DNA of 64,000 nt, taken from the NCBI GenBank assembly GCA_910585905.1, contig CAJUID010000003.1, forward strand, positions 62,001-126,000, in the 5' to 3' direction. The notes under the pieces were generated by a model that made no database searches, had not been told where the DNA came from, and worked only from the letters and a program-made list of their open reading frames with translations. The first letter of the stretch is position 1. Each line of letters opens with the position of its first letter. This stretch comes from an uncultured Lachnospiraceae bacterium. Its GTDB lineage: Bacteria; Bacillota; Clostridia; Lachnospirales; Lachnospiraceae. Made by a program: the position numbers and the translations under genes. Below, in pieces: positions 1 to 8,204 of this stretch.

Positions 1-1
1 A

Positions 2-1147
2 GGAAATTATATAAGCACTATTCTGGCCATCTCAGGGTATACTGTAGGGCGCTATGTTTCTCCAGCCGTGTTTGACTATTATGAGCGGATTCAGCGGATA
101 GATGGACCAACCTGTACTTATATTTCTAAAGAAGAATTAGCCGAAACAATAACTCTTTTAAAAGGTCACTGTGAGGATATGGTAGCAGAGGGTTTTTCCC
201 ATCCGACAGCCTTCGAGATAGAAACTGTTATGGCATTTCTTTTATTTAAAGCATGGGATGTAGACATCGCTGTTGTGGAGTGCGGGCTTGGCGGTCGTTT
301 GGATGCTACCAATATTTTGGCTGGCCCACTGCTCACAGTTTTCACCTCAATTAGCTTAGACCATACGAAATTACTTGGATCTACAGTTGCTGATATAGCC
401 AGAGAAAAATATGGAATTATAAAGGAACATGCGTTGGTAATCTCTAAAAAGCAGGCGGAATGTGAAACACTTATAAAAGAGATTTGTAGTGCAAAAAGGG
501 CGGAGCTTATTTTGATAGAGAACAAATGTATTGTCCCAAAGAATTTTTTGCCTGCCCAGACAACATTTTTCTATAAAAATGAGGAATATACACTGCAGCA
601 GGGTGGTGTGTTTCAATCCGAAAATGCTGCAATCGCAATAGAGTCAGCTAGAGCATTAGTTCAAAAAGGGTTTGAAGAAATAACGGAAAAAGCCATAAAA
701 GAGGGCTTGTTGCAAAGCCGCTGGAAAGGCAGATTCGACGTGGTGTCACGAGAGCCGTTCCTGCTTGTAGATGGAGCACATAACGAGAATGCTGCAAAGA
801 GTCTCTGCCATTCCCTGGAGGCATACTTTCCAGGTGAGAAGTTTTCATTTATCATAGGGGTATTTCGGGATAAAGCTTATAGGAAGATGTTATCTCTGTT
901 GTTCCCTATTGCAGAAAATATCTATACGGTGACTGCTCCTGGAGCGAGAGGGCTGCCAAGCGGAGAATTGTATCAGTGTATCATAAAAGAAGAGGGAGTT
1001 ACAGCTTATGACTGCGGCAGGATGGAGGACGCTTTAAAACTGGCGTTAGCGGAAAACAGGGGAGGAAAAATAGTTGTCTGTGGTTCGCTTTCCATTTTAA
1101 AAGAGGTATATTTGTTTTTTGGTAATTTATCCAGAAAGTCCCATTGA
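2..1147 (+). CDS. folC: Folylpolyglutamate synthase / dihydrofolate synthase, 5' end missing
   Basis: This ATP-dependent Mur-ligase-type enzyme adds glutamate to folates in the cytosol; many bacterial versions also make dihydrofolate from dihydropteroate. The frame is open from the left edge: the first visible residues (ILAISGYTVGRYVSP) match the helix just after the FolC P-loop, so only about 50 N-terminal residues lie outside. An internal GTG at 68 is not a plausible start. Visible signatures are ECGLGGRLDATNI for the central ATPase domain and DGAHNENAA at the start of the C-terminal ligase domain, near the usual positions. It precedes folP by about 1.6 kb, which fits folate metabolism. A hairpin without a T-run follows the stop. 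Partial only because of the window edge. Confidence 0.93.
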   Translation, partial: GNYISTILAISGYTVGRYVSPAVFDYYERIQRIDGPTCTYISKEELAETITLLKGHCEDMVAEGFSHPTAFEIETVMAFLLFKAWDVDIAVVECGLGGRLDATNILAGPLLTVFTSISLDHTKLLGSTVADIAREKYGIIKEHALVISKKQAECETLIKEICSAKRAELILIENKCIVPKNFLPAQTTFFYKNEEYTLQQGGVFQSENAAIAIESARALVQKGFEEITEKAIKEGLLQSRWKGRFDVVSREPFLLVDGAHNENAAKSLCHSLEAYFPGEKFSFIIGVFRDKAYRKMLSLLFPIAENIYTVTAPGARGLPSGELYQCIIKEEGVTAYDCGRMEDALKLALAENRGGKIVVCGSLSILKEVYLFFGNLSRKSH

Positions 1148-1165
1148 CTTTTTGCAAACATATGT

Positions 1166-1200
1166 TAGAATTATTGAAAAGCAAGATTCTAATAATTCTA
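1166..1200 (+). terminator. Hairpin after folC, possible terminator
   Basis: TAGAATTATT at 1166-1175 pairs perfectly with AATAATTCTA at 1191-1200 across a 15-nt loop, about 20 nt after the folC stop. No T-tract follows, so termination is uncertain. Confidence 0.35.
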
Positions 1201-1325
1201 GCTAGCGCTATCTTTATTTCTTTACACGTAATGTGTATTCTCAGAAATCTATGCTTTTATTTCATAATTAAAGCAGGAGATATCTGAGTACCTCCTGCAA
1301 CCAAAAAGTGCAAGGAGGAGATTTT

Positions 1326-2273
1326 ATGGAAAATTGTAACAAAAAAATACATCACACCATTTTTGATGATGTATTCCGTACCATGGTGGAAAAGTTGCCG
1401 CATTTACTGATACAGGTAATTAATGAGGTATTTTGTAAAGATTATGAGGAAGATACCCCGATTATTTCCTTAATGAACGAGCATATGGAGCTCAATGGTG
1501 AAAAAGTGATTACAGATGCATGTGTCAGGATTGGGCGTGCAACATATCACATTGAATGTCAGAGTACACTAGATGGAACAATTGTACTACGGATGTTTGA
1601 ATATGATTTTGTTATTGCACTGGATGATATTCAAGAGGTAAACGGGCGGTATAAAGTGACATTTCCGAAGTCAGCAGTTTTATATTTGCGGCATTCTGGA
1701 AATACACCTGATACCCTGACAATGGAAGTAGAATTAGCAGAAGGTAATGTTGTGATGTATTCTGTGCCTTTAATCAAAGTGCAGGATTACACAAAGGATG
1801 AGATATTTCAAAAAAAGCTGTTGTTTTATCTGCCATATTACATATTGCGCTATGAAAATACTTTGCCAGCAATTGAAAAGGAAAAAACAGAACGTTTGAA
1901 ATTGCAGCAGGAGTATGAGAGTATTATCAAAAATATATATGATACTTTTACAGAACAGGAAGCAGTAATTTTATGTGAATTGATTATTCGAATTGTAGAT
2001 TATGTGGCAGAAAAGGAGAAGAAAGTGCGAAAGGAGGTTGACCGGATTATGCATGGACAAGTGTTAGAATTAGCTGGAGAAAGAGGAGAGCGTAAAGGTA
2101 GGGAAATGCTTATGATTTCTCTGATCCGGAAAAAGAAAGACAAAGGTTATTCTATTGAGGAAATCGCAGATGCATTGGAAGTGGAAGAGACAAAAATTGA
2201 GGAAATGTACACTTTTTTAGAAAAGTATCCTAAGGACACGGTTCAAGAGATTTGGGATAAAATGCAGGAGTAA
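1326..2273 (+). CDS. Rpn family nuclease / PD-(D/E)XK transposase-like protein
   Basis: The 315-residue protein resembles the Rpn (recombination-promoting nuclease, formerly transposase_31/DUF4351-like) family. The N-terminal 200 residues carry a PD-(D/E)XK-like core: an acidic residue in ITDACVRI followed by HIECQST, matching the D...ExQ pattern. The C-terminus has RKKKDKGYSIEEIADALEVEE, the helix common in these proteins. The ATG at 1326 is chosen because AAGGAGG lies 8 nt upstream; a GTG at 1308 in the same frame overlaps that site. A perfect 7-bp hairpin (1273-1298) sits just upstream. Such genes are usually mobile and multicopy; cellular role is DNA cleavage and RecA-independent recombination in E. 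coli RpnA. It stands alone between folC and folP and interrupts the folate genes. Confidence 0.8.
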   Translation: MENCNKKIHHTIFDDVFRTMVEKLPHLLIQVINEVFCKDYEEDTPIISLMNEHMELNGEKVITDACVRIGRATYHIECQSTLDGTIVLRMFEYDFVIALDDIQEVNGRYKVTFPKSAVLYLRHSGNTPDTLTMEVELAEGNVVMYSVPLIKVQDYTKDEIFQKKLLFYLPYYILRYENTLPAIEKEKTERLKLQQEYESIIKNIYDTFTEQEAVILCELIIRIVDYVAEKEKKVRKEVDRIMHGQVLELAGERGERKGREMLMISLIRKKKDKGYSIEEIADALEVEETKIEEMYTFLEKYPKDTVQEIWDKMQE

Positions 2274-2306
2274 GGTTAAATTTTTCCTGCAAAACAACAA
2301 GCCAGG

Positions 2307-2326
2307 TGGACATGCCTGCATGTCCA
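2307..2326. terminator. Perfect 9-bp palindromic hairpin after the Rpn gene
   Basis: TGGACATGC and GCATGTCCA are separated by only 2 nt, 33 nt after the stop. A weak T-rich stretch follows. It may end the Rpn transcript. Confidence 0.35.
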
Positions 2327-2372
2327 TTTGACTTAATAAAAGTATTATATATCAAAGGAGTTTTTGCCTTAG

Positions 2373-2526
2373 GAGCTGTTTAGAAATAACTTTTAAATAG
2401 TGCGCAGGATTTTTCTTCGAGAGTGCCGCTCAAAAATTAGGCGCATAGCGGGCTATGTAACTAATTTTTGAGTGGTGCTATCGGAGGAAAAGACAAGTAA
2501 TATTAAAAGTTATTTTTGAACAGTTC
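2373..2526. mobile_element. MITE-like element with terminal inverted repeats and 5-bp duplication
   Basis: The 154-bp segment is one long imperfect palindrome. The left end GAGCTGTTTAGAAATAAC and the reverse complement of the right end GAACTGTTCAAAAATAAC match with few changes, and the match continues through ACTTTTAAWA and most of the interior to a central loop near GCGGGC. The element is flanked on both sides by the direct repeat CTTAG (2368-2372 and 2527-2531), which looks like a 5-bp target-site duplication. It has no coding capacity. It is probably non-autonomous and moved by a transposase encoded elsewhere. Confidence 0.8.
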
Positions 2527-2586
2527 CTTAGTGGAGTTGTTAAGGAACACAGTGTTTTCTTACAACAAAAGTGCTTTCAAGTTTTT

Positions 2587-2611
2587 AGGGTACCAGCGTA
2601 GGTGGTACCCT
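2587..2611 (+). terminator. Hairpin upstream of folP, terminator-like
   Basis: AGGGTACCA at 2587-2595 pairs with TGGTACCCT at 2603-2611 over a 7-nt loop. Only two Ts follow, so it may instead be an RNA-stability or leader hairpin. Similar stem-loops (GGGCACC/GGTGCCC) with good T-runs follow dapA and the DUF4190 gene in this window. Confidence 0.4.
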
Positions 2612-2716
2612 TATCAAACTAGAAGCAACTTTGCCACAGTGTGGTAACGAAGGAATACGGAGTGTGAAATTGTAAATTGTGAGAATGAATTTTCAAACAT
2701 ATTTTTGGAGAGAAGT

Positions 2717-3571
2717 ATGAAAATTGGAAAAAAAGAATTTGATTTTGACAAGCCGCATACATATGTTATGGGGATATTGAATGTAACGCCAGATTCCTTT
2801 TCAGACGGCGGTAAATTTAATAAGCTAGACACAGCACTGTACCATGTAGAAGAGATGGTGCAGCAGGGAGCAGATATTATTGATGTAGGCGGTGAATCTA
2901 CGAGACCAGGATATCAAAAGATAACTGTGGAGGAAGAGATTGCCAGAGTGGTTTCAATCTTGGAGGCGATAAAAACGCGTTTTGACATTCCAGTATCGGT
3001 AGATACGTACAAAGCCCCGGTCATGGATGCTGCTTTGTCATTCGGCGCTGATATGGCAAATGATATTTGGGGGCTGCAGTACGACAGTATATTTGCGGAG
3101 AAAGAGAAAAATTCTGTGTGGGATTGTGGAACAATGGCGGATATTGTTGCAAAGTACCAGGTTCCTGTCTGTATTATGCATAACCGCACAGAGGCAGTAT
3201 ATAATGATTTTTTGAAGGATGTTCTGTCGGATTTGCAGAAGAGTGTAGCAATTGGGCAGGATGCAGGCATTTGCAAGGAGAAGATTATTTTAGATCCAGG
3301 TGTAGGATTTGGAAAAACATACGAGCATAATCTTATGGTACTATCTGGCCTGGAAAGTTTCCGTGAACTGGGCATGCCGCTTCTTCTTGCTTCTTCGCGA
3401 AAATCTGTAATTGGCCTTACACTTGACCTTCCAGTAGAAGAAAGGGAAGAAGGGACGATAGTGACTACAGTGTTAGCTGTGCAGAATCGTTGGAATATGG
3501 TGCGTGTCCATGATGTGAAAAAAAATGTCAGGGCAATCCGTATGATGGAAAAAATAATTGGGATAGGATGA
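2717..3571 (+). CDS. folP: Dihydropteroate synthase
   Basis: It condenses 6-hydroxymethyl-7,8-dihydropterin diphosphate with p-aminobenzoate to 7,8-dihydropteroate, the sulfonamide-target step of folate synthesis in the cytosol. The 284-residue TIM-barrel length is normal. Signatures: MGILNVTPDSFSDGG (phosphate/pterin loop), DVGGESTRPG, DPGVGFGKT and LLASSRKS. The ATG at 2717 has GGAGAG 6 nt upstream; a TTG at 2705 in frame would lie inside that site. Seven bases separate the stop from the downstream carboxypeptidase start, so the two may be co-transcribed. folE, folB and folK are not in view. Confidence 0.96.
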   Translation: MKIGKKEFDFDKPHTYVMGILNVTPDSFSDGGKFNKLDTALYHVEEMVQQGADIIDVGGESTRPGYQKITVEEEIARVVSILEAIKTRFDIPVSVDTYKAPVMDAALSFGADMANDIWGLQYDSIFAEKEKNSVWDCGTMADIVAKYQVPVCIMHNRTEAVYNDFLKDVLSDLQKSVAIGQDAGICKEKIILDPGVGFGKTYEHNLMVLSGLESFRELGMPLLLASSRKSVIGLTLDLPVEEREEGTIVTTVLAVQNRWNMVRVHDVKKNVRAIRMMEKIIGIG

Positions 3572-3578
3572 GGGAAGA

Positions 3579-5438
3579 ATGAAAAAATTTTATAAAGCAT
3601 TTGCATCATTGTTGGCAATTGCCTGCTTTGCGGGAAATTTGACAACTGTACAAGGAGAAGCGATTTCAAAGCAAAATAGGAATTCTGGTTTGATTCAGAG
3701 GCTCTATCATGTTGGGGCATCAAAGGCAGAGCCAAAGGAAATATTTGGACAAAACAATATGTTAGAACCTGAGGAGATGCCAAAACAAGCAGGCACATCA
3801 GAATTGACAGATACCTTAGAGCCAACAGCAACACCAGAGCCAACAATCATGCCAGAAACAACTACTACACCAGCATCAACAGATACGCCAGAGCCAACGG
3901 ATACACCAGAACCAACAGATACACCAAAACCGACAGATACACCAAAACCGACAAACACACCAAAACCAACGAATAAGCCAAAGCCGACAAAGAAACCAAA
4001 ACAGAAACTGAAGATGAGTATTAGCCAGAAGAAAACAAAAATTACGATTTCTTGGAACAAATTGCAGGATGTTTCATCCTATTTATTATATACAAAAGAG
4101 GAGGGCAAAAAATTCAAGAAGGATGTCATTAAAAGAAAACATAAACATTCTTTTTCTATCCAATATGGAAAAACCTATTATGTTAAAATGTCTGCCAGAA
4201 ATAAGAAGCATAAGGTATTTTCCAAGACAGGAAAGTATCAGATCTATGTACCTGAAAAAATAGGAACAGTACATACGGTATCCATGGGTAAAACAAAGAT
4301 GAAATTGACATGGGAATCCGTGAGAAAGGCACAATTTTATTATATATACAGAAAAGCAGCAGGACAGAAATCTTTTACGCTGTTAGGCAAGAGAAAAAAG
4401 TGTTCTTTTATGGATGAAGAATTAAAATATAATAAGAATTATACATATAGAATCATCCCTGTTACAGAGAGAAAAGGGTTTTCATATAAAGGCAGAGGAA
4501 GGGGAAAGCTCTTTTCCAATAAAAAGTTGGTCTCTGACAGCCATCAGAAATATTCATATGATGAGATGGAAGAGGATATTAAAAGTCTTGTAAAGAAATA
4601 TTACGGGCTGATTCATTATAAAGTGATTGGGAAAAGTGAAGATGGTAGGAATATTTACGATGTGATAATCGGAAACCAGAATGCGCCAAAAAGCATGTTG
4701 GTTGTCTCGACGCTTCACGCTAGAGAGTATATGGCATCTTTGGTATGTATGAGCCAAATTGAATATTATCTGCAAAACAGTCAGGAGAAAGTTTCGGGGC
4801 AGAATGTGGGAACTGTGTTTAGCCAAATTGCAATCCACTATATTCCAATGGCGAATCCTGACGGTGTAACTATATCTCAGTCTGGTTTTGGCGGAATAAA
4901 AAATGCAAATCTGCGTAAAAAACTATCTAAAATAAGCAATGGAGATTCAATCAGGTGGAAAGCTAATGCCAGAGGAGTGGATTTGAACCGTAATTATCCA
5001 TATAAGTTTAAGAAATCTGGAAAAGCAGGCAGTGAAGGGTATAGCGGAAAGAGCGCAGCAAGTGAAGCAGAAACCAAGGCGATTGTATCATTGATTCAGT
5101 CCCTTAAGCAGAAGGAATTAAGCGGAGTCATAAATTATCATGCCACAGGGTCTATTGTTTTTGGGGGGTGTACAAAGAAAGGAAAGTTGAAAGAAGATAC
5201 ACAGAAAATGTATGACCTTGCAAGGCAAATCACAGGATATGCCGATTCAGCCGCTTATGAGAAAGAAAATTCTGGAGGAATAGGAAGCCTGCGGGAATAC
5301 ATTATGTATAAGCAAAAAGTGCCAAGCATAACGTTGGAAGTTGGCTGGGCGGCATGCCCAGGGCCAATCTCTGAATTTCCAGCTATCTGGAGTCGAAACA
5401 AAACATTGGTATTGGAGGAGGCTATGCTATTTATGTAA
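3579..5438 (+). CDS. Secreted M14 zinc carboxypeptidase with Pro/Thr-rich stalk
   Basis: The 619-residue exported peptidase has a Sec signal peptide (residues 1 to about 26). A low-complexity stalk of TPEPTD/TPKPTN-type repeats spans about 75-145. Two fibronectin-like beta segments follow (about 145-310), then the M14 domain to the end. Zinc ligands appear as HARE in TLHAREY (about 378-381) and the later His in NYHATG (about 520). VDLNRNYP supplies the substrate-binding Asn-Arg, and TLEVGW holds the catalytic Glu (about 586). No LPXTG motif is present, so it is released or held non-covalently. Likely it trims C-terminal residues from peptides or cell-wall stems. It directly follows folP with 7 nt between them, an odd pairing; the next promoter begins 12 bp after its stop. 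Confidence 0.88.
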   Translation: MKKFYKAFASLLAIACFAGNLTTVQGEAISKQNRNSGLIQRLYHVGASKAEPKEIFGQNNMLEPEEMPKQAGTSELTDTLEPTATPEPTIMPETTTTPASTDTPEPTDTPEPTDTPKPTDTPKPTNTPKPTNKPKPTKKPKQKLKMSISQKKTKITISWNKLQDVSSYLLYTKEEGKKFKKDVIKRKHKHSFSIQYGKTYYVKMSARNKKHKVFSKTGKYQIYVPEKIGTVHTVSMGKTKMKLTWESVRKAQFYYIYRKAAGQKSFTLLGKRKKCSFMDEELKYNKNYTYRIIPVTERKGFSYKGRGRGKLFSNKKLVSDSHQKYSYDEMEEDIKSLVKKYYGLIHYKVIGKSEDGRNIYDVIIGNQNAPKSMLVVSTLHAREYMASLVCMSQIEYYLQNSQEKVSGQNVGTVFSQIAIHYIPMANPDGVTISQSGFGGIKNANLRKKLSKISNGDSIRWKANARGVDLNRNYPYKFKKSGKAGSEGYSGKSAASEAETKAIVSLIQSLKQKELSGVINYHATGSIVFGGCTKKGKLKEDTQKMYDLARQITGYADSAAYEKENSGGIGSLREYIMYKQKVPSITLEVGWAACPGPISEFPAIWSRNKTLVLEEAMLFM

Positions 5439-5450
5439 TAAAAGTGGGGA

Positions 5451-5479
5451 TTGACTTTTTATGGAAAACATGATATAAG
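5451..5479 (+). promoter_or_regulatory. Sigma-A promoter of proS T-box transcript
   Basis: TTGACT (5451-5456) and TATAAG (5474-5479) are separated by 17 bp. Transcription would start near 5486, just ahead of the T-box Stem I. Confidence 0.75.
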
Positions 5480-5485
5480 TTTGTA

Positions 5486-5777
5486 TGGATAAAGTATTAT
5501 AAAGAGCGTGGATTAGAAGTAGTAGGTATCTGGAAACCTATAGAGAGGGGTCAGTTGGTGGAAGGCTCTGGTGAAAGGATACTGAACCAGTCTATGAGTA
5601 CAGGATGAAAGCTAAGTATTTTGTTTAGGATGTTTAGAAGAAATCTTGTCGGAAGGCCCCCGTTATCTTAGGCAGTGTAAGTGATAGCTTACAGTAGAGT
5701 GCAGGCTTTGCCTGAATTTAGGTGGTAACACGGATGGAAATTCGCCCTAAACTGTAGATGCAGTTTGGGGCTTTTTT
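5486..5777 (+). promoter_or_regulatory. T-box riboswitch (proline) upstream of proS
   Basis: T-box leaders sense uncharged tRNA and allow read-through when it is abundant. Visible here are a Stem I region with AGAGAGGGG, a candidate specifier CCA (proline) at 5587-5589 within CTGAACCAG, and the T-box sequence GGTGGTAACACGG at 5721-5733. The TGGT bulge can pair with the tRNA acceptor end. The intrinsic terminator GCCCTAAACTG/CAGTTTGGGGC with T6 lies at 5744-5777. The specifier reading agrees with the downstream prolyl-tRNA synthetase; its exact codon is inferred by position. Confidence 0.93.
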
Positions 5778-5933
5778 GATATCTGGGCAATCCAGCCACA
5801 GGCGTTGCCATTTTTAACTTATTTAGGAAAGGATAGGAATTGTATATATTAGTACATTGATGACTTTATGGTTGTACTTTCTTATTGTGGGTACTTTACT
5901 ACTGATATTTTGCAATTCCAAAAAGGTGAAAAC

Positions 5934-7685
5934 ATGAAGCTTTCAAGATTAATTGGATCTAGATTTAAGGAAAGACCAGCAGATTGTGTGATTGACAGCC
6001 ATGCTTTGATGGTGCGGGGTGGTTACATGAAAAATGTAGGAAATGGTATTTTTACAGAGTTTCCAACATTAAAGAAAATCACGGCAAAAATTGAGAAGAT
6101 TATCCGTCAGGAGATGGATGAGATAGATGGGCAGGAAGTGCTATTCCCAGTTGTTCTTCCGGCAGATTTATGGGATGAATCTGGAAGATATGAATCGGTG
6201 GGCAATGAACTTTTACGATTTACAGATCGCAGTGATTCACGTATGGTGCTTGCCATGACTCATGAGGAGGCAGCCGTTCATCTAGTTCGGGAGTATGCAC
6301 AGTCATATACAAAGTACCCATTTATGATTTATCAGATTCAGAGAAAGTTTCGTGATGAGGCGAGACCTAGGGCTGGAATGATACGTGTTCGGGAATTTAC
6401 AATGAAAGATGCCTATTCATTCCACACATCCCAAGAAGATTTGGAAAAATATTATGCAAAGTGTTATCAGGCGTATAACCGTATTTTTCAAAAAGCGGGC
6501 ATTCCAGATGTCGTTACAGTGGCGTCTGATTCTGGAATGATGGGGGGCAGTATTTCCCATGAGTATATGTTATTGACACCTGTCGGAGAAGATTCCATTG
6601 TAATCTGTGAGGAATGTGGCTACCGCGCAAATATGGAAGCAGCAGAAAATAAAATGACAAATGATGATAATATGGAACCACAGGAGCTTATCTGCGTAGA
6701 GACACCGGACTGCAAAACAATTGAGGATGTGTGCAGCTTTTTAAAGAGTGATGTAAAAAAATCTTGTAAGGCAGTTGTGTATCAGAAAAATTCGGATGAC
6801 ACTTATGTGGTTGCTTTTGTCCGCGGTGACTATGAAATTAATGAAACAAAACTGCGCAATTTAGTAGGGGAAGAAATTCATACAGCAGAGATTACAGAAG
6901 ACTCTTGTTTGGTTGCGGGTTATATCGGGCCATATCAAATAGCAGAAGAAGCAGAAGTGTATATTGATATTACGCTAAAGGGAATTTCCGGAATGGTTGC
7001 GGGTGCGAACAAAGAGGGATATCATTATACGGGACTGAATCTAGAAAGAGATTTGTCATCTGTTAAATATGTAGATATCTCAAAGATTCAAGAAGGCAGT
7101 ATATGTCCATGTTGTGGAAAAAAAGCAATTGCGATTAAACGTGGGATTGAGGTTGGAAATATCTTCCAGCTTGGGACAAAATATACGAAAACGATGGGAA
7201 TGCAGTATACTGATGAAAATGGGCAGATGCAATATCCGATTATGGGTTGCTATGGAATCGGTGTTGGCCGAATGGCAGCGTCTATTTGTGAGGCATATCA
7301 TGATGATTTTGGTCCAATCTGGCCAATTACGATTGCTCCGTGGGAAGTTCATATCTGCTGTCTGCGCTCAGACGACGAGGAAACTAAGAAGATAGCTGAT
7401 GAATTATATAACAGTCTCCTGGATGCAGGTGTGGAGACTATTTATGATGACCGCGAAGGTATTCGTCCTGGGGCAATGTTTTCGGATGCGGATTTGCTTG
7501 GCGTTCCAATTCGTGTTGTGGTAAGTCCAAGAAATTTAAAGGAATCTTGTGTAGAGATTGTTACTAGGGACAAATCTATAAAAGAGATGATTCCAGTAGA
7601 AAATGCATTATCCTATGTAAAGGAGTTAAAGGATAATCTTTATGCCAACATCTATGAAAAGGTAGAACCTTATAAAGAACAATAG
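5934..7685 (+). CDS. proS: Prolyl-tRNA synthetase, bacterial type with editing domain
   Basis: It charges tRNA-Pro in the cytosol and hydrolyses mischarged Ala-tRNA-Pro. The 583-residue length fits the bacterial ProS form with an insertion (INS) editing domain between class II motifs 2 and 3. Motif 2 region: MTHEEA (about 108) and FRDEARPRAG (about 138). Motif 3: GIGVGRMAAS (about 441). The C-terminal anticodon-binding domain begins near PWEVHICC. ATG 5934 has AAAGGTG 5 nt upstream, and the protein then begins MKLSRLIG as in the family. An upstream in-frame ATG at 5868 would add 22 unrelated residues. Regulated by the T-box leader. Monocistronic: a terminator follows. Confidence 0.97.
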   Translation: MKLSRLIGSRFKERPADCVIDSHALMVRGGYMKNVGNGIFTEFPTLKKITAKIEKIIRQEMDEIDGQEVLFPVVLPADLWDESGRYESVGNELLRFTDRSDSRMVLAMTHEEAAVHLVREYAQSYTKYPFMIYQIQRKFRDEARPRAGMIRVREFTMKDAYSFHTSQEDLEKYYAKCYQAYNRIFQKAGIPDVVTVASDSGMMGGSISHEYMLLTPVGEDSIVICEECGYRANMEAAENKMTNDDNMEPQELICVETPDCKTIEDVCSFLKSDVKKSCKAVVYQKNSDDTYVVAFVRGDYEINETKLRNLVGEEIHTAEITEDSCLVAGYIGPYQIAEEAEVYIDITLKGISGMVAGANKEGYHYTGLNLERDLSSVKYVDISKIQEGSICPCCGKKAIAIKRGIEVGNIFQLGTKYTKTMGMQYTDENGQMQYPIMGCYGIGVGRMAASICEAYHDDFGPIWPITIAPWEVHICCLRSDDEETKKIADELYNSLLDAGVETIYDDREGIRPGAMFSDADLLGVPIRVVVSPRNLKESCVEIVTRDKSIKEMIPVENALSYVKELKDNLYANIYEKVEPYKEQ

Positions 7686-7711
7686 AGATGTTTTAAGAGG
7701 GATAAATCATA

Positions 7712-7758
7712 TTTTATGGCAGGAAATAATGCAATGACAGCAATTTCCTGTCATAAAA
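7712..7758. repeat. Long inverted repeat after proS
   Basis: A 16-nt arm beginning TTTTATGGCAGG pairs with one beginning ATTTCCTG, with a single G-T mismatch, around a 15-nt loop. The arm ends have Ts on the 5' side and As on the 3' side, the reverse of a normal terminator, so it may be a stability hairpin or a remnant. Confidence 0.45.
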
Positions 7759-7856
7759 AGAAGTATATCTGTTAAAATATTATAAAAAGTATAAAAAAAG
7801 TGATTGCCACAGAAAAGCCATAATTGTGACAATATTATTTGTAGAATAGTAGATGG

Positions 7857-7894
7857 GGGTTAAGATGAAAATGGAAGTCTTACCCTCGTTTTTT
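7857..7894 (+). terminator. Probable proS terminator
   Basis: GGGTTAAGA pairs with TCTTACCC with one bulge. A run of Ts follows (GTTTTTTATT, 7888-7897). It is about 170 nt after the proS stop. Confidence 0.6.
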
Positions 7895-7895
7895 A

Positions 7896-8010
7896 TTGCT
7901 AGGCAACCTGATTTGCGATGGTAAGGCGGAGATATCTGTGGGCAAGCCTGCAGATATCCACGCATACCGCGCAAGCCACAAAACTGACATAAAGTGGCGT
8001 GGCGGTTCAG
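7896..8010. other. GC-rich, multiply palindromic element of unknown identity
   Basis: This stretch stands out from AT-rich flanks. Inside are a perfect GATATCTG/CAGATATC pair around 7930-7960 and an imperfect pair ACCGCGCAAGCCAC/GTGGCGTGGCGGT around 7966-8007. An outer CCTGA/TTCAGG closing pair encloses both, giving a branched fold. The short frame through it resembles no protein I know. It could be a REP/MITE-like repeat or a structured RNA. The rest of the 519-bp gap holds only the hairpins above and the promoter below. Confidence 0.4.
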
Positions 8011-8083
8011 GAAGCTTTTGCAAAATTGAGTATTTATGGAGGCATTTGATCAATATTTTGTCTCCTGAATTCGTTTTTTAGTA

Positions 8084-8112
8084 TTGACAGAAAACGGGGA
8101 TATAGGTAATTT
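8084..8112 (+). promoter_or_regulatory. Promoter of the sulfotransferase-like gene
   Basis: TTGACA (8084-8089), a 17-bp spacer and TAATTT (8107-8112), about 90 bp before the ATG. Confidence 0.6.
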
Positions 8113-8204
8113 AATATCTGGAAAAGAGAAATGGGTTCTTTGAGTGGTATTTTTTGGGGTTATGAAGGAGAGGATAATGAAAGAAAGCGGAGGATTTGAC
8201 TTAA

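Noticed and set aside
2914..3846. Long open frame (310 codons) on the - strand over folP
   Set aside because: It lies opposite a clear folP, has no ribosome-binding site and reads like low-complexity antisense sequence.
3707..4060. Gly/Val repeat protein on the - strand
   Set aside because: Antisense of the Pro/Thr stalk repeats of the M14 carboxypeptidase.
7712..7758. proS terminator
   Set aside because: The inverted repeat has Ts at the 5' arm and As at the 3' arm, opposite to an intrinsic terminator; the better candidate is at 7857-7894.
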